A DNA stretch of 64,000 bases from positions 1 to 64,000 of the forward strand of contig NZ_FNPL01000002.1 of NCBI RefSeq assembly GCF_900107305.1, read 5' to 3'. The notes under the pieces were generated by a model, which was not told where the DNA came from, did no database searches, and was given only the letters and a program-made list of their open reading frames with translations. This document shows positions 54,432 to 64,000 of the stretch, in pieces (within the stretch, counting starts at the first letter, position 1; every line of letters begins with the position of its first letter). The position numbers were made by a program, and so were the translations under genes. The DNA is from Thermoactinomyces sp. DSM 45892 (GTDB lineage Bacteria; Bacillota; Bacilli; Thermoactinomycetales; Thermoactinomycetaceae).

Positions 54432-55775
54432 TTACCCGATCATTACTTTTCCTTCTGGATAACGATATAGGTTATTTCTCCTTCTGCTTGCTATGGCAAA
54501 TGCGATGGTGAGCGGCCCGATTCGTCCGATGAACATCGTAACCGAGATGATCACTTTTCCAGCAAATGAAAGGTGAGGTGTAAGTCCCATTGAGAGCCCT
54601 GTTATATTAGCAGCAGATGTAGCTTCAAAGAGAATGGTTAAGAAGTCTACTTTCCTATGTTGTTCTGATATGGTTAGTAACATCGTAACGATGATGATGA
54701 TGAGAATGGCAATCGTTGCGATTGTTAAAGAGCGATAGATGAATCGGTAGGGAATCCGCCTCTTAAAAAAGCTAACATCTGACTTCCCTGTGATCTGTGC
54801 CCAAACCGCCCCTACCAATACTGCGAATGTACTTGTTTTAATCCCTCCCCCAAATGACCCTGGTGAAGCTCCGATAAACATAAGTAGGATCAACAGAAAT
54901 AAAGTGGATTGGGTGAGATCAGGGATGCTGAGTGTATTGGACCCAGCTGATCTAGGGCTAATCGCTTGATACAAAGAGCTAACAATTTTATCTGCCATTG
55001 AGAGGGGTTGTAGGGTTTGTGGATTGTTAAATTCAAAACAGAAAATCAAAACTGTCCCTACAATAGTTAAAATAAGACTTGTCATAAATACAAGCTTTGT
55101 ATGTAAAGAAAATCGCTTCGTTTTACGGTACTCATACACCTCGTTCAATACAATAAAGCCAATACCACCAAGGAAGATCAATACACAGAGTATCAGATTG
55201 ACATAGATGTGTTCAGCATAATTCGTGAAGCTTCGAAAACTTCCCATCAAATCAAAGCCCGCATTGTTAAAACTGGAAATGGAGTGATAAAACCCATAGT
55301 AAATGGCTCGGTCAATGGGAAATTCATAAGCAAACGAGATGGCGAGGAGGATTCCGCCAACGGTTTCGATGATAATCGTAAAAATGATAATCCGTTTCAC
55401 AAGCTTAATGATTCCGTCAACAGATAGATTATTTAATGATTCTTGTAATAATAGACGATCTTGAAATGAGACCCGTTTTCCGAGCAAAATGGCAAATAAA
55501 GTAGCGAAGGTAATAAAGCCTAACCCACCTACTTGAATAAGGGATAAAATAACCAGTTGTCCGAACAGGGAAAAAGAATGACCTGTATCAATTACGACTA
55601 ATCCCGTTACGCAAGTCGCTGAGGTGGCCGTGAAAAATGCATCAATCCATGGTATCCCGGGTCCACTCTTGGAAGCAACGGGGAGTGATAGCAGGAAAGA
55701 GCCTATTAAAATGATAATGCCAAAACCAATCACTAGGACTGTAGGGGGATTTAAACGCTTACGAAATCGATTCAT
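54432..55775 (-). CDS. Potassium channel subunit KtrB/KtrD (TrkH family)
   Basis: 447 residues, about eight helices with four P-loops: FTATSATCVTGLVVIDTG, HSISSFNNAGFDLMG, AISPRSAGSNTL and FEATSAANITGLSMG, each with the selectivity glycine. It carries K+ (Na+-coupled) uptake driven by membrane potential, gated by the next gene. The ATG has AGGATG upstream. No c-di-AMP riboswitch is recognised in the 190 bp before it. Confidence 0.93.
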   Translation of the reverse strand: MNRFRKRLNPPTVLVIGFGIIILIGSFLLSLPVASKSGPGIPWIDAFFTATSATCVTGLVVIDTGHSFSLFGQLVILSLIQVGGLGFITFATLFAILLGKRVSFQDRLLLQESLNNLSVDGIIKLVKRIIIFTIIIETVGGILLAISFAYEFPIDRAIYYGFYHSISSFNNAGFDLMGSFRSFTNYAEHIYVNLILCVLIFLGGIGFIVLNEVYEYRKTKRFSLHTKLVFMTSLILTIVGTVLIFCFEFNNPQTLQPLSMADKIVSSLYQAISPRSAGSNTLSIPDLTQSTLFLLILLMFIGASPGSFGGGIKTSTFAVLVGAVWAQITGKSDVSFFKRRIPYRFIYRSLTIATIAILIIIIVTMLLTISEQHRKVDFLTILFEATSAANITGLSMGLTPHLSFAGKVIISVTMFIGRIGPLTIAFAIASRRRNNLYRYPEGKVMIG

Positions 55776-55965
55776 GGAAACATCCTACTCTATATCTTAA
55801 TTATCTAGTATTTCTTTCTGACAAGTTTATAGGGAACTGATAAAATAGAACGTGGGGGCATGGAAACTGAAAATATGAGCTTACTGTATTTAACATACTA
55901 TGCCCAGTTGAATTTATTTTATCTGCTTGTCGCAAGTGATGCAATGATGATTGGAGTTGTCACAG

Positions 55966-56343
55966 ATGAAAGAAATCCAAGAACCAACGTTACCATTCTC
56001 TTTATTAGAATTGCTTGAAGATCCAAAGTGGGGGAAATGCATAAATGATTTCCTACACGACTATAATGGTTACCATCCAAACGACATGGGGATGAACCAA
56101 ATGAAATCATTTCTGCGCATGATTGTGTCTCATCAACCAGGGATTAGCATGGATCAAAAAGTGGTAAGTGAGATGCCTGTTATACAAGGAACTCGTATAC
56201 AAGTGACGATGATTTTGGCATGCTTACGTGATGGGATGACAATAGAAGAGATTTGTGAGGATTACGGACTAACACGTGAACAGATTCACCAAGCATTAAG
56301 CTTTGCTATTCGAGTTCTAGATGATCCATTTATGGGGAGCTAA
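55966..56343 (+). CDS. DUF433 protein, putative antitoxin
   Basis: About 125 residues. The C-terminal DUF433 winged helix reads VVSEMPVIQGTRIQVTMILACLRDGMTIEEICEDYGLTREQIHQALSFAIRVL, a known antitoxin partner of DUF5615 PIN-like proteins. The N-terminal 65 residues are extra. Start ATG 55966 has GGAG upstream; TTG 55951 is in frame but unlikely. It ends four bases before the toxin gene. It should neutralise the toxin and repress the pair. Confidence 0.85.
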   Translation: MKEIQEPTLPFSLLELLEDPKWGKCINDFLHDYNGYHPNDMGMNQMKSFLRMIVSHQPGISMDQKVVSEMPVIQGTRIQVTMILACLRDGMTIEEICEDYGLTREQIHQALSFAIRVLDDPFMGS

Positions 56344-56347
56344 CGGA

Positions 56348-56755
56348 ATGAGATTGTTTCTAGATGAAAACGTGACTCCACGAGTGAAAGATTTCTTTGA
56401 TACTCGTGGCTATGATGTAGAGACTGTTAGTTCCGTACAGATGAGAGGGTTTCATGATGAAGCGGTTTTCCGATATGCAGTAAAGGAGAATCGAATCTTT
56501 CTCACCCATAATGGTAAAGATTTCATCATACAGACCCCTCCTATGGTTCAGGGGGTTTTTCATAAGGGAATCATATGGTTTCGCTTTCAGGTTACGAGGA
56601 AAAACGTAGACCAAGTCTGCTATAAGATGCATGATTTTTTTATCTTTTGGAAGTCCATAGATCACTCGATATGGGAAGTAAACCAAAAACAAAACAGTAC
56701 CCAAATTTGTTTTATTCGATCATACCCTCCACCAACAGAAGAAATGCACATATAA
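56348..56755 (+). CDS. DUF5615 PIN-like protein, putative toxin
   Basis: About 135 residues. MRLFLDENVTPRVKDFFDTRGYDVETV opens a Mut7-C/PIN-like fold with the first Asp; FHDEAVFRYAVKENRIFLTHNGKDFI gives the second cluster (usual LTxDxDF, here LTHNGKDF, so one acidic residue is Asn). Such proteins are presumed RNases. Start ATG 56348 has GGGGAG eight bases upstream. It is coupled to the DUF433 gene. The Asn substitution might weaken nuclease activity. Confidence 0.83.
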   Translation: MRLFLDENVTPRVKDFFDTRGYDVETVSSVQMRGFHDEAVFRYAVKENRIFLTHNGKDFIIQTPPMVQGVFHKGIIWFRFQVTRKNVDQVCYKMHDFFIFWKSIDHSIWEVNQKQNSTQICFIRSYPPPTEEMHI

Positions 56756-57264
56756 AAATAGTTTATACAAAAATATATCACGTAATCGATGAAATTATTT
56801 ATTTATTGTACTAACATTAAAAATTTAGAAAGGTATTTTTATATGTAAATTGTGGCAAGCGAAAAGAGGGAATTAAGAGAGATTGTACGAATTTAACTTG
56901 TAAGAATGAATGGATGGAATGTAGAGAAACTACAGAAGCGACATGCCCTGATAGACATATTCATATACCAAAAAGTATTTTTATGCATTCAAAAAAACCA
57001 AGCTTCCATTCCTTCTGTAAATGAAAATGAGTTAGGAGACGATAAAAAATACTCTTTACAAAATCAGCACTTTTAAGTTAAATTTATAGCAATCATTCCT
57101 AATCACAACAGACTGCCTAATGAAATTATCTAAATATATTCAAATCGTTTATTTGAATAAAGATATGCTTTCAGATGAAGGCCTTCCGTTAGTATAGACT
57201 GGTGATGTGGGTACAAGCAAAGCAAAATGTAGCTATTATTCTATTATTTTAAGGAGGAAGGTTA
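56756..57264. other. Long AT-rich gap before oppA
   Basis: 509 bp. It contains a 56-codon frame at 56906-57076 (MNGWNVEKLQKRHALIDIFI...) with no ribosome binding site and no recognised family, probably not coding. It also holds an 8-bp inverted repeat at 57138-57158. No clear promoter hexamers or known riboswitch were found. It may carry remnants of lost genes. Confidence 0.5.
57138..57158. promoter_or_regulatory. Inverted repeat upstream of oppA
   Basis: ATTCAAAT-CGTTT-ATTTGAAT, perfect 8-bp arms, about 107 bp before the oppA start. It could be an operator for the peptide transporter; it does not match the CodY box. Confidence 0.45.
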
Positions 57265-58908
57265 ATGAAGAAAAAAAAGCTTGTTCCGTTTCTTGCAATC
57301 ACACTTGTGGCAAGCCTAGGGGTTACAGCATGTAGCTTTGGTGGCGGTGGTGCTAAAGACAAAGGGACATTGACTGTTACAGATCGAGCTGAGCCGCCAA
57401 ACTTAGATAGTGCTGTTTCAACGGATAGTGCCTCTCGTAATGTTCTTGCCAACACACAAGAAGGACTCTACCGTCACTCTAAGGATGGAAAATCAATCGA
57501 ACCAGCCTTGGCTGAGGGAGAGCCTAAGATCAGTCCTGATAAATTAACCTACACCTTCAAACTTCGCGACAGTAAATGGAGCGATGGAAAACCTGTAACA
57601 GCGAAAGATTTTGAATTTGCTTGGAAGCGTGCATTAGCGCCTGAGACGGCTTCTGAATATGCTTTTATCTTACACGACCTTAAAAATGGTAAAGCGTATA
57701 ATGAAAAGAAGGCAAAAGCAGAAGATGTTGGAGTTAAAGCACTTGATGATAAGACATTAGAAGTAAAGTTAGAGAGAGTTACTCCATACTTCTTGGATTT
57801 AGTAGCGTTTCCTAACTACTTACCACAACGAGAAGATATTGTGAAACAGTATGGAGACAAAGCTGGTAAATTTGCCAAAGAAGCAAGCACAAACGTTTAC
57901 AGTGGTCCTTTCAAATTAACTGAATGGAAGCATGAGCAAAGCTACACCATGGAGAAAAATGATCAGTATTGGGATGCAAAATCGGTCAAGCTCAATAAAA
58001 TTGTGACCAAGGTGATGAAAGATTCTTCCGCTACGATCAATGCTTATAATACCAATCAAGTCCAAGTTACATTATTGGGTACTGACTACATCCCAAAATA
58101 TAAAGATAGCAAAGAAGCGAAAGCAGTCGCTGAGGGTTCATCTTGGTATCTTGAAATGAACCAAAAAAATAAACTTCTTCAAAACAAGAAGATTCGTCAA
58201 GCACTAAATCTAGCGCTAGATAAGAAGGAGTTTCAAGCGAACGTTCTGCAAGATAAGTCTGTTCCAGCAGGTGGATTAGTTCCACCAGAGATTAAAGCAA
58301 ACGGAAATGATGCGAACAAGTTGTATCGGGAACTCTTCCCAGAGGAGCCTAAGTTTGATGCACAAAAGGCAAAAAGTTTGTTTGATGAAGGTTTAAAAGA
58401 AGCGGGTCTTTCTCAAGCTCCTGTTTTAGAAATGGTAACGGATGATACTACTGCCGCTAAGCGCCATGGAGAGTACGTGAAAGACGCTTATAAGAAAAAT
58501 CTAGGATTGGAAATCAAAGTATCCGCTGTTCCATTTAAGCAACGCTTAGATCGTGGGAAAAAGGGCGAATTTGACCTCCTAGCTTCTGGATGGCATGCAG
58601 ATTATAGTGACTCACTAAGCTTTATTGGAGATTTATTTACAAGTGGCAGTCCTTACAATCGCGGTAAATGGTCTAATAAAGAGTATGATGCACTAGTAAA
58701 AAAAGCAAGAGAGAATACGACTGGAAATGTGGAAGAGCGTCTCCAAAACCTCAGGAAAGCTGAGCAGATCTTATTAGAGGATGCTGGAATTGTCCCAGAG
58801 TATTACCGTTCTGTTTACTACATGGTTAAGCCAGAAGTAAAGGATATGGTATTCAACTCAGCAGGATTTGGTGAAGAGTACAGCTTTAAGTGGGCTTACA
58901 TCGAGTAG
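57265..58908 (+). CDS. oppA: Oligopeptide ABC transporter substrate-binding lipoprotein OppA
   Basis: 547 residues. It has a basic, Lys-rich N-terminus and lipobox VTAC (Cys about 23), followed by a Gly-rich linker, so it is anchored outside the cell. Family 5 binding-protein motifs are RAEPPNLDSAVSTDSASRNVLANTQEGLYR, YTFKLRDSKWSDGKPVTAKDFEFAWKR, and LNLALDKKEFQANVL, and GWHADYSDSLSFIGDLFTSGSPYN near the C-terminus. AAGGAGGAAGG lies before the ATG. First gene of the opp operon; it captures peptides for nutrition or signalling. Confidence 0.94.
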   Translation: MKKKKLVPFLAITLVASLGVTACSFGGGGAKDKGTLTVTDRAEPPNLDSAVSTDSASRNVLANTQEGLYRHSKDGKSIEPALAEGEPKISPDKLTYTFKLRDSKWSDGKPVTAKDFEFAWKRALAPETASEYAFILHDLKNGKAYNEKKAKAEDVGVKALDDKTLEVKLERVTPYFLDLVAFPNYLPQREDIVKQYGDKAGKFAKEASTNVYSGPFKLTEWKHEQSYTMEKNDQYWDAKSVKLNKIVTKVMKDSSATINAYNTNQVQVTLLGTDYIPKYKDSKEAKAVAEGSSWYLEMNQKNKLLQNKKIRQALNLALDKKEFQANVLQDKSVPAGGLVPPEIKANGNDANKLYRELFPEEPKFDAQKAKSLFDEGLKEAGLSQAPVLEMVTDDTTAAKRHGEYVKDAYKKNLGLEIKVSAVPFKQRLDRGKKGEFDLLASGWHADYSDSLSFIGDLFTSGSPYNRGKWSNKEYDALVKKARENTTGNVEERLQNLRKAEQILLEDAGIVPEYYRSVYYMVKPEVKDMVFNSAGFGEEYSFKWAYIE

Positions 58909-58914
58909 GGTGAT

Positions 58915-58953
58915 GACAGAAGGTATATATCTTCCTACGATATATACCTTCTC
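58915..58953 (+). terminator. Attenuating hairpin between oppA and oppB
   Basis: AGAAGGTATATATC pairs with GATATATACCTTCT, followed by CTTTTTATT. It would let oppA be expressed above the membrane components, as is common in opp operons. Confidence 0.8.
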
Positions 58954-58988
58954 TTTTTATTCCCCATCAGATGAAAGGAAGTGAAAAT

Positions 58989-59918
58989 ATGGCACGTTAT
59001 ATCCTCAAGAGATTCTCTTTAATGATTGTTACGTTACTAGTCATTATTACAGCTACTTTTTTTCTCATGCATAGTTTGCCAGGTACACCACTTAAAAACG
59101 AAGAAAAGCTATCCCCTGAGCTACGGGCACAGATTTTAGAACAGTATGGTTTAGATAAACCAGCCTATGTTCAGTACTTTAAGTTCCTTGGCAATCTCGC
59201 ACAAGGTGATTTAGGGAAATCTCTTAATTATGATGGCCGGGAAGTAACAGATATGTTGATGCAGGGATTTGGACCGTCTCTTCTTATTGGATCACAAGCA
59301 CTTATATTAGGAGTTATAATTGGACTTATATTAGGGGTTCTTGCTGCTTTAAAGAGAAATACATGGCTAGATAGTCTGGCTACCGGAGTTTCTATTATGG
59401 GGGTCTCGATTCCTAGTTTCGTTCTAGCTGCGCTTTTAGCCTATTTTGTTGGAGTGAAGTTAGGATGGTTACCTGCTACAGGATATGACTCTTATTCGGC
59501 CACGATTATGCCTTCTTTTGCGCTCTCTTTTGCAGTAATTGCTCAGATCTCTCGATATGTACGTACAGAGATGGTGGAGGTATTGGAGCAAGATTATATG
59601 CGTACCGCGAAGGCAAAAGGAATTAGCCGTTTAGCAATCTTAGTAAGACATGCCTTACGTAATGCGTTGATCCCTGCCATTACAGTCATGGGTCCGCTTG
59701 CTGTTAATATTATTACTGGATCTTTGGTCGTCGAGTTGGCCTTTGCTGTACCTGGAATGGGGAAGATGTTTGTAGAATCTATCACTAATAATGATTATAC
59801 AGTTATTATGGGAACGACTATTTTCTACAGTGTTCTAATTGTCGTTACCCTTTTTATAGTCGATCTCCTCTATGGATTTATCGATCCACGAATTCGTATC
59901 ACTGGAGCAAAGGAGTGA
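58989..59918 (+). CDS. oppB: Oligopeptide ABC transporter permease OppB
   Basis: About 309 residues with six helices. The start is MARYILKRFSLMIVTLLVIITATFFLMHSLPG, and the EAA loop is YMRTAKAKGISRLAILVRHALRNALIPAITVMG; GSLVVELAFAVPGMGKMFVESI follows. Start ATG 58989 has AAAGGAAG seven bases upstream; the ATG at 58971 is less likely. It ends four bases before oppC. Confidence 0.94.
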   Translation: MARYILKRFSLMIVTLLVIITATFFLMHSLPGTPLKNEEKLSPELRAQILEQYGLDKPAYVQYFKFLGNLAQGDLGKSLNYDGREVTDMLMQGFGPSLLIGSQALILGVIIGLILGVLAALKRNTWLDSLATGVSIMGVSIPSFVLAALLAYFVGVKLGWLPATGYDSYSATIMPSFALSFAVIAQISRYVRTEMVEVLEQDYMRTAKAKGISRLAILVRHALRNALIPAITVMGPLAVNIITGSLVVELAFAVPGMGKMFVESITNNDYTVIMGTTIFYSVLIVVTLFIVDLLYGFIDPRIRITGAKE

Positions 59919-59922
59919 TCCC

Positions 59923-60852
59923 ATGAGTACAGAACAAAAATATACACCAGATCTTTTTGAACCGATTGGTCAGTTGGACAAACGAGCAGAGCAACTAAAT
60001 CGCGAGCAGGTAGGGGTTTGGAAAGATGCGTGGCTACGATTTCGACAGAATAAGGGAGCACTCCTTGGACTGTTTCTAGTGTTAATAATTGGTTTGCTAG
60101 CAATTTTTGGACCACTAATGAATGAATATGACTGGTCTACTCAAAATGTCTCGATCAAGAATCAAGATACAGCCGCGGATGGTCACTATTTTGGTACCGA
60201 TCATGCAGGTAGAGATTTATGGCAAAGAGTATGGTATGGAGCAAAAGTCTCACTTATGATCGCTTTTTTAGCTGTTTTCTTGGATGTAATAATTGGAGTT
60301 ACTATTGGAGGGATATCCGGCTACTTTGGCGGACGTGTGGATACCTATATCCAGCGTTTCATTGAGATTATCTATTCGATCCCTAACTTAATTATTATTA
60401 TTTTGTTGATTATGTTGATGGAACCTGGAATTTGGGCGATTGCGATTTCCATTGCTATGACGGGTTGGGTACCGATGTCGAGGATTGTTCGGGCACAAGT
60501 GTTAAAATTACGTTCTCAAGAATATGTGTTGGCTGCCCGTACCTTAGGAGCTAGTCATCGACGTATTTTACTGAGGCATCTTATTCCAAATGTAATGGGT
60601 CCCATCATTATCGCAGTTACGTTTTCTATTCCATCGGCCATTTTCTTTGAGGCGTTTCTCAGTTTTATTGGTCTAGGTCTTCGTCCACCAGAGGCAAGTT
60701 TGGGCGTTTTGATCAATGAAGGGAATGGATTCTTGCAACTTGCTCCACATAACTTACTTTGGCCGGCTCTTGTCCTATCAATCCTTATGTTTGCTTTTAA
60801 CATGATTGGCGATGGGTTACGTGACGCACTTGATCCACGAATGAAAAAATAG
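59923..60852 (+). CDS. oppC: Oligopeptide ABC transporter permease OppC
   Basis: 309 residues. A cytoplasmic N-terminus is followed by GALLGLFLVLIIGLLAIFGPLM and GTDHAGRDLWQRVWYGAKVSLMIAF. The EAA loop is YVLAARTLGASHRRILLRHLIPNVMGPIIIA, then FFEAFLSFIGLGLRPPEASLGVLINEG. Start ATG 59923 lies behind AAAGGAG; upstream in-frame codons overlap oppB. With OppB it forms the peptide channel. Confidence 0.94.
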   Translation: MSTEQKYTPDLFEPIGQLDKRAEQLNREQVGVWKDAWLRFRQNKGALLGLFLVLIIGLLAIFGPLMNEYDWSTQNVSIKNQDTAADGHYFGTDHAGRDLWQRVWYGAKVSLMIAFLAVFLDVIIGVTIGGISGYFGGRVDTYIQRFIEIIYSIPNLIIIILLIMLMEPGIWAIAISIAMTGWVPMSRIVRAQVLKLRSQEYVLAARTLGASHRRILLRHLIPNVMGPIIIAVTFSIPSAIFFEAFLSFIGLGLRPPEASLGVLINEGNGFLQLAPHNLLWPALVLSILMFAFNMIGDGLRDALDPRMKK

Positions 60853-60867
60853 GAGGTAGAGATAAAG

Positions 60868-61887
60868 ATGAGCAAAATTTTAGAGGTGCGCGATCTTCAC
60901 GTCTCTTTCCATACCTATAGTGGTGAGGTTAAGGCAGTGCGTGGAGTGAGCTTTGATGTAGAGAAAGGTCAAACCCTAGCAATAGTGGGTGAATCGGGTT
61001 GTGGAAAGAGTGTTACTTCACAAGCGATTATGAAATTGATCTTAACTCCCCCGGGAGAATATAAGCACGGTGAAGTTCTCTATAACGGAAAAGACCTTGT
61101 TAAGATGAGCGAAAAAGAGATGGAGCAGGTTCGTGGTAAGGAAATTGCGATGATTTTCCAAGACCCGATGACTTCATTGAACCCTACGATGACTGTAGGG
61201 AAACAGATTATGGAAGGAATCATTAAGCACCAGAAGCTCTCAAAGGCTGAAGCCAAGGAAAAGGCAATTGAGATGCTGAAATTAGTAGGGATTCCTAGTC
61301 CTGAGTCGAGATTTACTCAATATCCACATCAATTTTCAGGTGGGATGCGTCAGCGGGCGATGATCGCGATAGCTCTCTCTTGTAATCCAAATGTATTGAT
61401 TGCGGATGAGCCAACAACTGCACTCGACGTAACAATTCAGGCACAGATTATGGATTTGATGAAAGATCTTCAAGAACGACTCGGCACTTCTATCATCCTG
61501 ATTACTCACGATCTCGGAGTGGTTGCTGAGACAGCTGACCGTGTCGCGGTGATGTATGCTGGAAAAGTGGTAGAATCGGGTACGATTAGTGAGATTTTTG
61601 CAGAGCCACGCCATCCGTATACATGGGGACTTATGAACTCTATGCCAAAGTTGAATCAGGATCGCTCGGAAGAGCTTAGCCCTATTCCAGGTGCACCGCC
61701 TGATTTATTAGCTCCACCTAAGGGATGTGCTTTTGCGGCACGTTGTAAATATGCGATGAAAATCTGTCAAGAAGTTGATCCGGAACTGACAGAGCATAGA
61801 AAAGATCACCGAGTAGCTTGCTGGCTAGAGCATCCAATGGCAGAAGCTTACCGCAGAGAAGTAGTTGAAGGGAGGCAATCTGTATGA
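60868..61887 (+). CDS. oppD: Oligopeptide ABC transporter ATPase OppD
   Basis: 339 residues. Walker A is GESGCGKS, the Q-loop [14 protein letters not shown], the signature [15 protein letters not shown], Walker [12 protein letters not shown] and the switch His ITHDLGV. The C-terminal OppD extension has [27 protein letters not shown] with cysteines that may hold a [4Fe-4S] cluster. GGAGG lies before the ATG. It overlaps oppF by four bases. Confidence 0.94.
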   Translation: MSKILEVRDLHVSFHTYSGEVKAVRGVSFDVEKGQTLAIVGESGCGKSVTSQAIMKLILTPPGEYKHGEVLYNGKDLVKMSEKEMEQVRGKEIAMIFQDPMTSLNPTMTVGKQIMEGIIKHQKLSKAEAKEKAIEMLKLVGIPSPESRFTQYPHQFSGGMRQRAMIAIALSCNPNVLIADEPTTALDVTIQAQIMDLMKDLQERLGTSIILITHDLGVVAETADRVAVMYAGKVVESGTISEIFAEPRHPYTWGLMNSMPKLNQDRSEELSPIPGAPPDLLAPPKGCAFAARCKYAMKICQEVDPELTEHRKDHRVACWLEHPMAEAYRREVVEGRQSV

Positions 61888-62852
61888 GTGCAACAGAGAA
61901 AAAAGAGCCAATCCTTAGCGTGAAAAATGTAAAGAAGCACTTTGATGTCGGTGGCAAGAAGATCCTTAAAGCGGTTGATGGGATTAGCTTTGACATATAT
62001 CCGGGTGAAACTCTGGGTTTAGTGGGAGAGTCTGGATGTGGGAAATCGACTGTTGGACGTACACTGATTCGCCTGTACAATGCTACTTCGGGAGAAGTGA
62101 ATTTTAAAGGGAAGAACGTACATGAGCTAAAAGGGAAAGAACTAAAGCAACTGAATCGTAGTATGCAGATGATCTTCCAAGACCCTTATGCTTCTCTAAA
62201 CCCACGAATGAAAGTAATGGATATCATTGCTGAGGGAATCGATATTCATGGTCTAAATGGAAAGAAGCGCGAAGATCGTGTGATTGAGCTTCTGGAAACA
62301 GTAGGTCTAAATAAGAGCCATGCAAGTCGTTTCCCACATGAGTTTTCAGGTGGACAACGTCAACGGATTGGGATTGCACGTGCCCTAGCGGTAGAACCAG
62401 ATTTTATCATCGCGGATGAGCCGATCTCTGCTTTAGATGTATCGGTACAAGCTCAAGTAGTGAACTTGATGAAAAAGCTACAGAGAGAACGCGGACTTAC
62501 CTATCTCTTTATTGCCCATGATCTTTCTATGGTGAAATATATTAGTGATCGTGTAGGTGTTATGTATCTGGGGAACCTAGTGGAATTAGCAGATAGCGAT
62601 GAGATGTACGATAATCCACTTCATCCTTATACACAGGCTCTTCTCTCGGCAGTTCCGATTGCGGATCCAAGCCTTAAGAATGAACGTGAGCGGATCATCC
62701 TTAAGGGAGATGTCCCTAGCCCGATCGATCCACCAAGTGGATGTAAGTTCCGTACTCGTTGTCCACAGGCGATGGATATTTGCGCAAGTACGATTCCTGA
62801 ATGGAAAGAGATAAAAGAGAAGCATTTTGTTGCTTGTCATCTTTATAACTAG
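61884..62852 (+). CDS. oppF: Oligopeptide ABC transporter ATPase OppF
   Basis: 322 residues. Walker A is GESGCGKST, the Q-loop [14 protein letters not shown], the signature [15 protein letters not shown], Walker [15 protein letters not shown] and the switch His IAHDLSM. The C-terminal part is [26 protein letters not shown]. The start overlaps the oppD stop (ATGA). It pairs with OppD as a heterodimer and is the last gene of the operon. Confidence 0.94.
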   Translation: MSATEKKEPILSVKNVKKHFDVGGKKILKAVDGISFDIYPGETLGLVGESGCGKSTVGRTLIRLYNATSGEVNFKGKNVHELKGKELKQLNRSMQMIFQDPYASLNPRMKVMDIIAEGIDIHGLNGKKREDRVIELLETVGLNKSHASRFPHEFSGGQRQRIGIARALAVEPDFIIADEPISALDVSVQAQVVNLMKKLQRERGLTYLFIAHDLSMVKYISDRVGVMYLGNLVELADSDEMYDNPLHPYTQALLSAVPIADPSLKNERERIILKGDVPSPIDPPSGCKFRTRCPQAMDICASTIPEWKEIKEKHFVACHLYN

Positions 62853-62860
62853 AAGTGAAC

Positions 62861-62912
62861 AACAGTACTCCTCTTGTTAGTCAAAACTAACAAGAGGGGT
62901 ACTGTTTTTTTA
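62861..62912 (+). terminator. Rho-independent terminator of the opp operon
   Basis: CAGTACTCCTCTTGTTAG pairs with CTAACAAGAGGGGTACTG, an 18-bp stem, followed by TTTTTTT. Confidence 0.95.
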
Positions 62913-63036
62913 TATATAATTACACACTTATTCCGAGATTAATAGAAGGAATTTTCCTTATTTATGTTAAATATATTAATTGAAAGAATATATATTTTCA
63001 ATCATTATTTTATGAAATTAGAGGAGGAGTTCTACC

Positions 63037-64000
63037 ATGAGTGTATTTGTAAAACCAAATCTAGCTGGAAGTCTGATCCGTTTTAAGTCGAGGTACGATA
63101 ATTTTATCGGTGGAGAGTGGATTGCCCCGCTTAATGGACAATACTTTGATGTGGTTTCTCCGGTGGATGGTCAGGTTTATACTCAAGTAGCACGCTCCCA
63201 AAAAGAAGATATAGAGTTAGCATTAACCAAGGCACATGAGGCAAGAGAAGCATGGGGCTCCCGTTCTGTGGCAGAGCGTAGTAACTGCTTGTTAAAGATT
63301 GCGGATCGTCTGGAAGAAAATATGGAGCAACTTGCATTAGCGGAGACATGGGGAAACGGAAAGCCTGTTCGTGAAACGCTAGCGGCCGATTTACCACTCG
63401 CGGTCGATCACTTCCGATACTTTGCGGGTGTGATTCGCGGGGAAGAAGGAGGCATCTCTGAATTAGACGCTAAGACATTATCGATTCAGATGAAGGAACC
63501 GATAGGCGTTGTCGGGCAGATTATTCCGTGGAACTTCCCACTTTTGATGGCTGCTTGGAAGATCGCCCCGGCTTTGGCGGCTGGAAACTGTGTTGTGTTG
63601 AAGCCAGCAGAACAGACACCTGTAACGGTTCTTATTTTCGCTGAATTGATTGCAGATCTATTGCCTGCAGGTGTCTTAAATATTGTAAATGGCTTTGGCT
63701 TAGAAGCTGGACAACCACTTGCTATCTCTCCTAAGGTTGGAAAGATTGCTTTTACAGGCGAAACCAATACGGGTCGTCTCATTATGCAATATGCTTCAGA
63801 AAACATTAAACCCGTAACGTTGGAATTAGGTGGCAAGTCACCCAATATCTTTACGGAGAGTGTTCTACGTGCGAATGATGCTTTTTTAGACAAGGCATTA
63901 GAAGGCTTTGCTATGTTTGCTCTGAACCAAGGGGAAGTATGTACTTGTCCATCTCGTGCTTTAATCCAAGCTTCCATCTATGATGAGTTTATGGAACGGG
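63037..64000 (+). CDS. Aldehyde dehydrogenase (NAD+), truncated by the window edge
   Basis: The frame opens at ATG 63037 behind GAGGAGGAG and is still open at base 64000 (321 codons seen; the family has about 500). Motifs: [88 protein letters not shown] and the catalytic Cys in [11 protein letters not shown]. The CTC pair and the start [12 protein letters not shown] resemble ExaC/acetaldehyde dehydrogenases rather than betaine aldehyde dehydrogenase. It is separated from opp by a terminator, so it is an independent unit. Confidence 0.93.
   Translation, partial: MSVFVKPNLAGSLIRFKSRYDNFIGGEWIAPLNGQYFDVVSPVDGQVYTQVARSQKEDIELALTKAHEAREAWGSRSVAERSNCLLKIADRLEENMEQLALAETWGNGKPVRETLAADLPLAVDHFRYFAGVIRGEEGGISELDAKTLSIQMKEPIGVVGQIIPWNFPLLMAAWKIAPALAAGNCVVLKPAEQTPVTVLIFAELIADLLPAGVLNIVNGFGLEAGQPLAISPKVGKIAFTGETNTGRLIMQYASENIKPVTLELGGKSPNIFTESVLRANDAFLDKALEGFAMFALNQGEVCTCPSRALIQASIYDEFMER

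Noticed and set aside
56906-57076. 56-codon frame MNGWNVEKLQKRHALIDIFI...
   Set aside because: No ribosome binding site, no recognised family, in an AT-rich gap where chance frames are common; mentioned only in the gap entry.

Overview
The window reads as chromosomal DNA of a low-to-moderate GC, spore-former-type Bacillota. The sigma-54 / CggR / gapA-pgk-tpiA-gpmI-eno order, the T-box in front of thrS, the secG ... rnr-smpB-ssrA backbone, the tmRNA tag GKQNNFALAA and a BceRS/BceAB-type module all point to Bacillales. Protein style would fit Thermoactinomycetaceae, but that family-level placement is inference only.

Layout. 0.06-0.72 kb: a broken tyrosine recombinase beside tRNA-Arg(CCG). 1.2-10 kb: rpoN, then a complete lower-glycolysis operon behind a CggR operator, closed by a strong terminator after eno. 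10-10.7 kb: a PhnA/YjdM-like protein and secG. 10.8-13.8 kb: three tandem paralogous lipoproteins, each behind a similar promoter-like box. 14.3-16.6 kb: thrS with a full T-box leader and a consensus promoter. 16.6-27.2 kb: a tight ten-gene minus-strand operon, the most remarkable part of the window. It carries two asparagine-synthetase-like enzymes (one without the N-terminal Cys), a 2-oxoglutarate/Fe(II) oxygenase, two ATP-grasp ligases, a methyltransferase, an uncharacterised protein, an Asp/Glu racemase, a PLP-dependent dehydratase-like enzyme and a luciferase-like monooxygenase, with no NRPS or PKS. It looks like an undescribed pathway for a small amino-acid-derived or peptide-like metabolite.

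27.4-30.1 kb: relics of two IS30-family copies and one IS4-family copy around an AT-rich MFS exporter; then a beta-lactamase-fold hydrolase with altered active-site motifs. 31.4-35.1 kb: the conserved backbone resumes (rnr, smpB, tmRNA, tRNA-Thr). In B. subtilis secG sits just before this block, so the 10.8-31.2 kb stretch behaves like an accessory insertion. 35.3-41.5 kb: a YwqG-family protein, an Est30-type esterase, and a BceRS-like two-component system convergent with a BceAB-like transporter. 41.8-44.4 kb: acyl-CoA ligase and a YetF-like membrane protein. 44.6-51.1 kb: a MarR regulator with its own palindromic operator driving two tandem MMPL exporters. 51.2-53.7 kb: an HpaB-type monooxygenase and a cysteine-dioxygenase-like cupin, divergent from an Rrf2 regulator. 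53.8-55.8 kb: Ktr K+ uptake. 56-56.8 kb: a DUF433/DUF5615 toxin-antitoxin pair. 57.3-62.9 kb: an oppABCDF oligopeptide importer. 63.0 kb to the edge: an aldehyde dehydrogenase cut by the window end.

All function calls come from reading motifs and family resemblance by eye; no database search was run.
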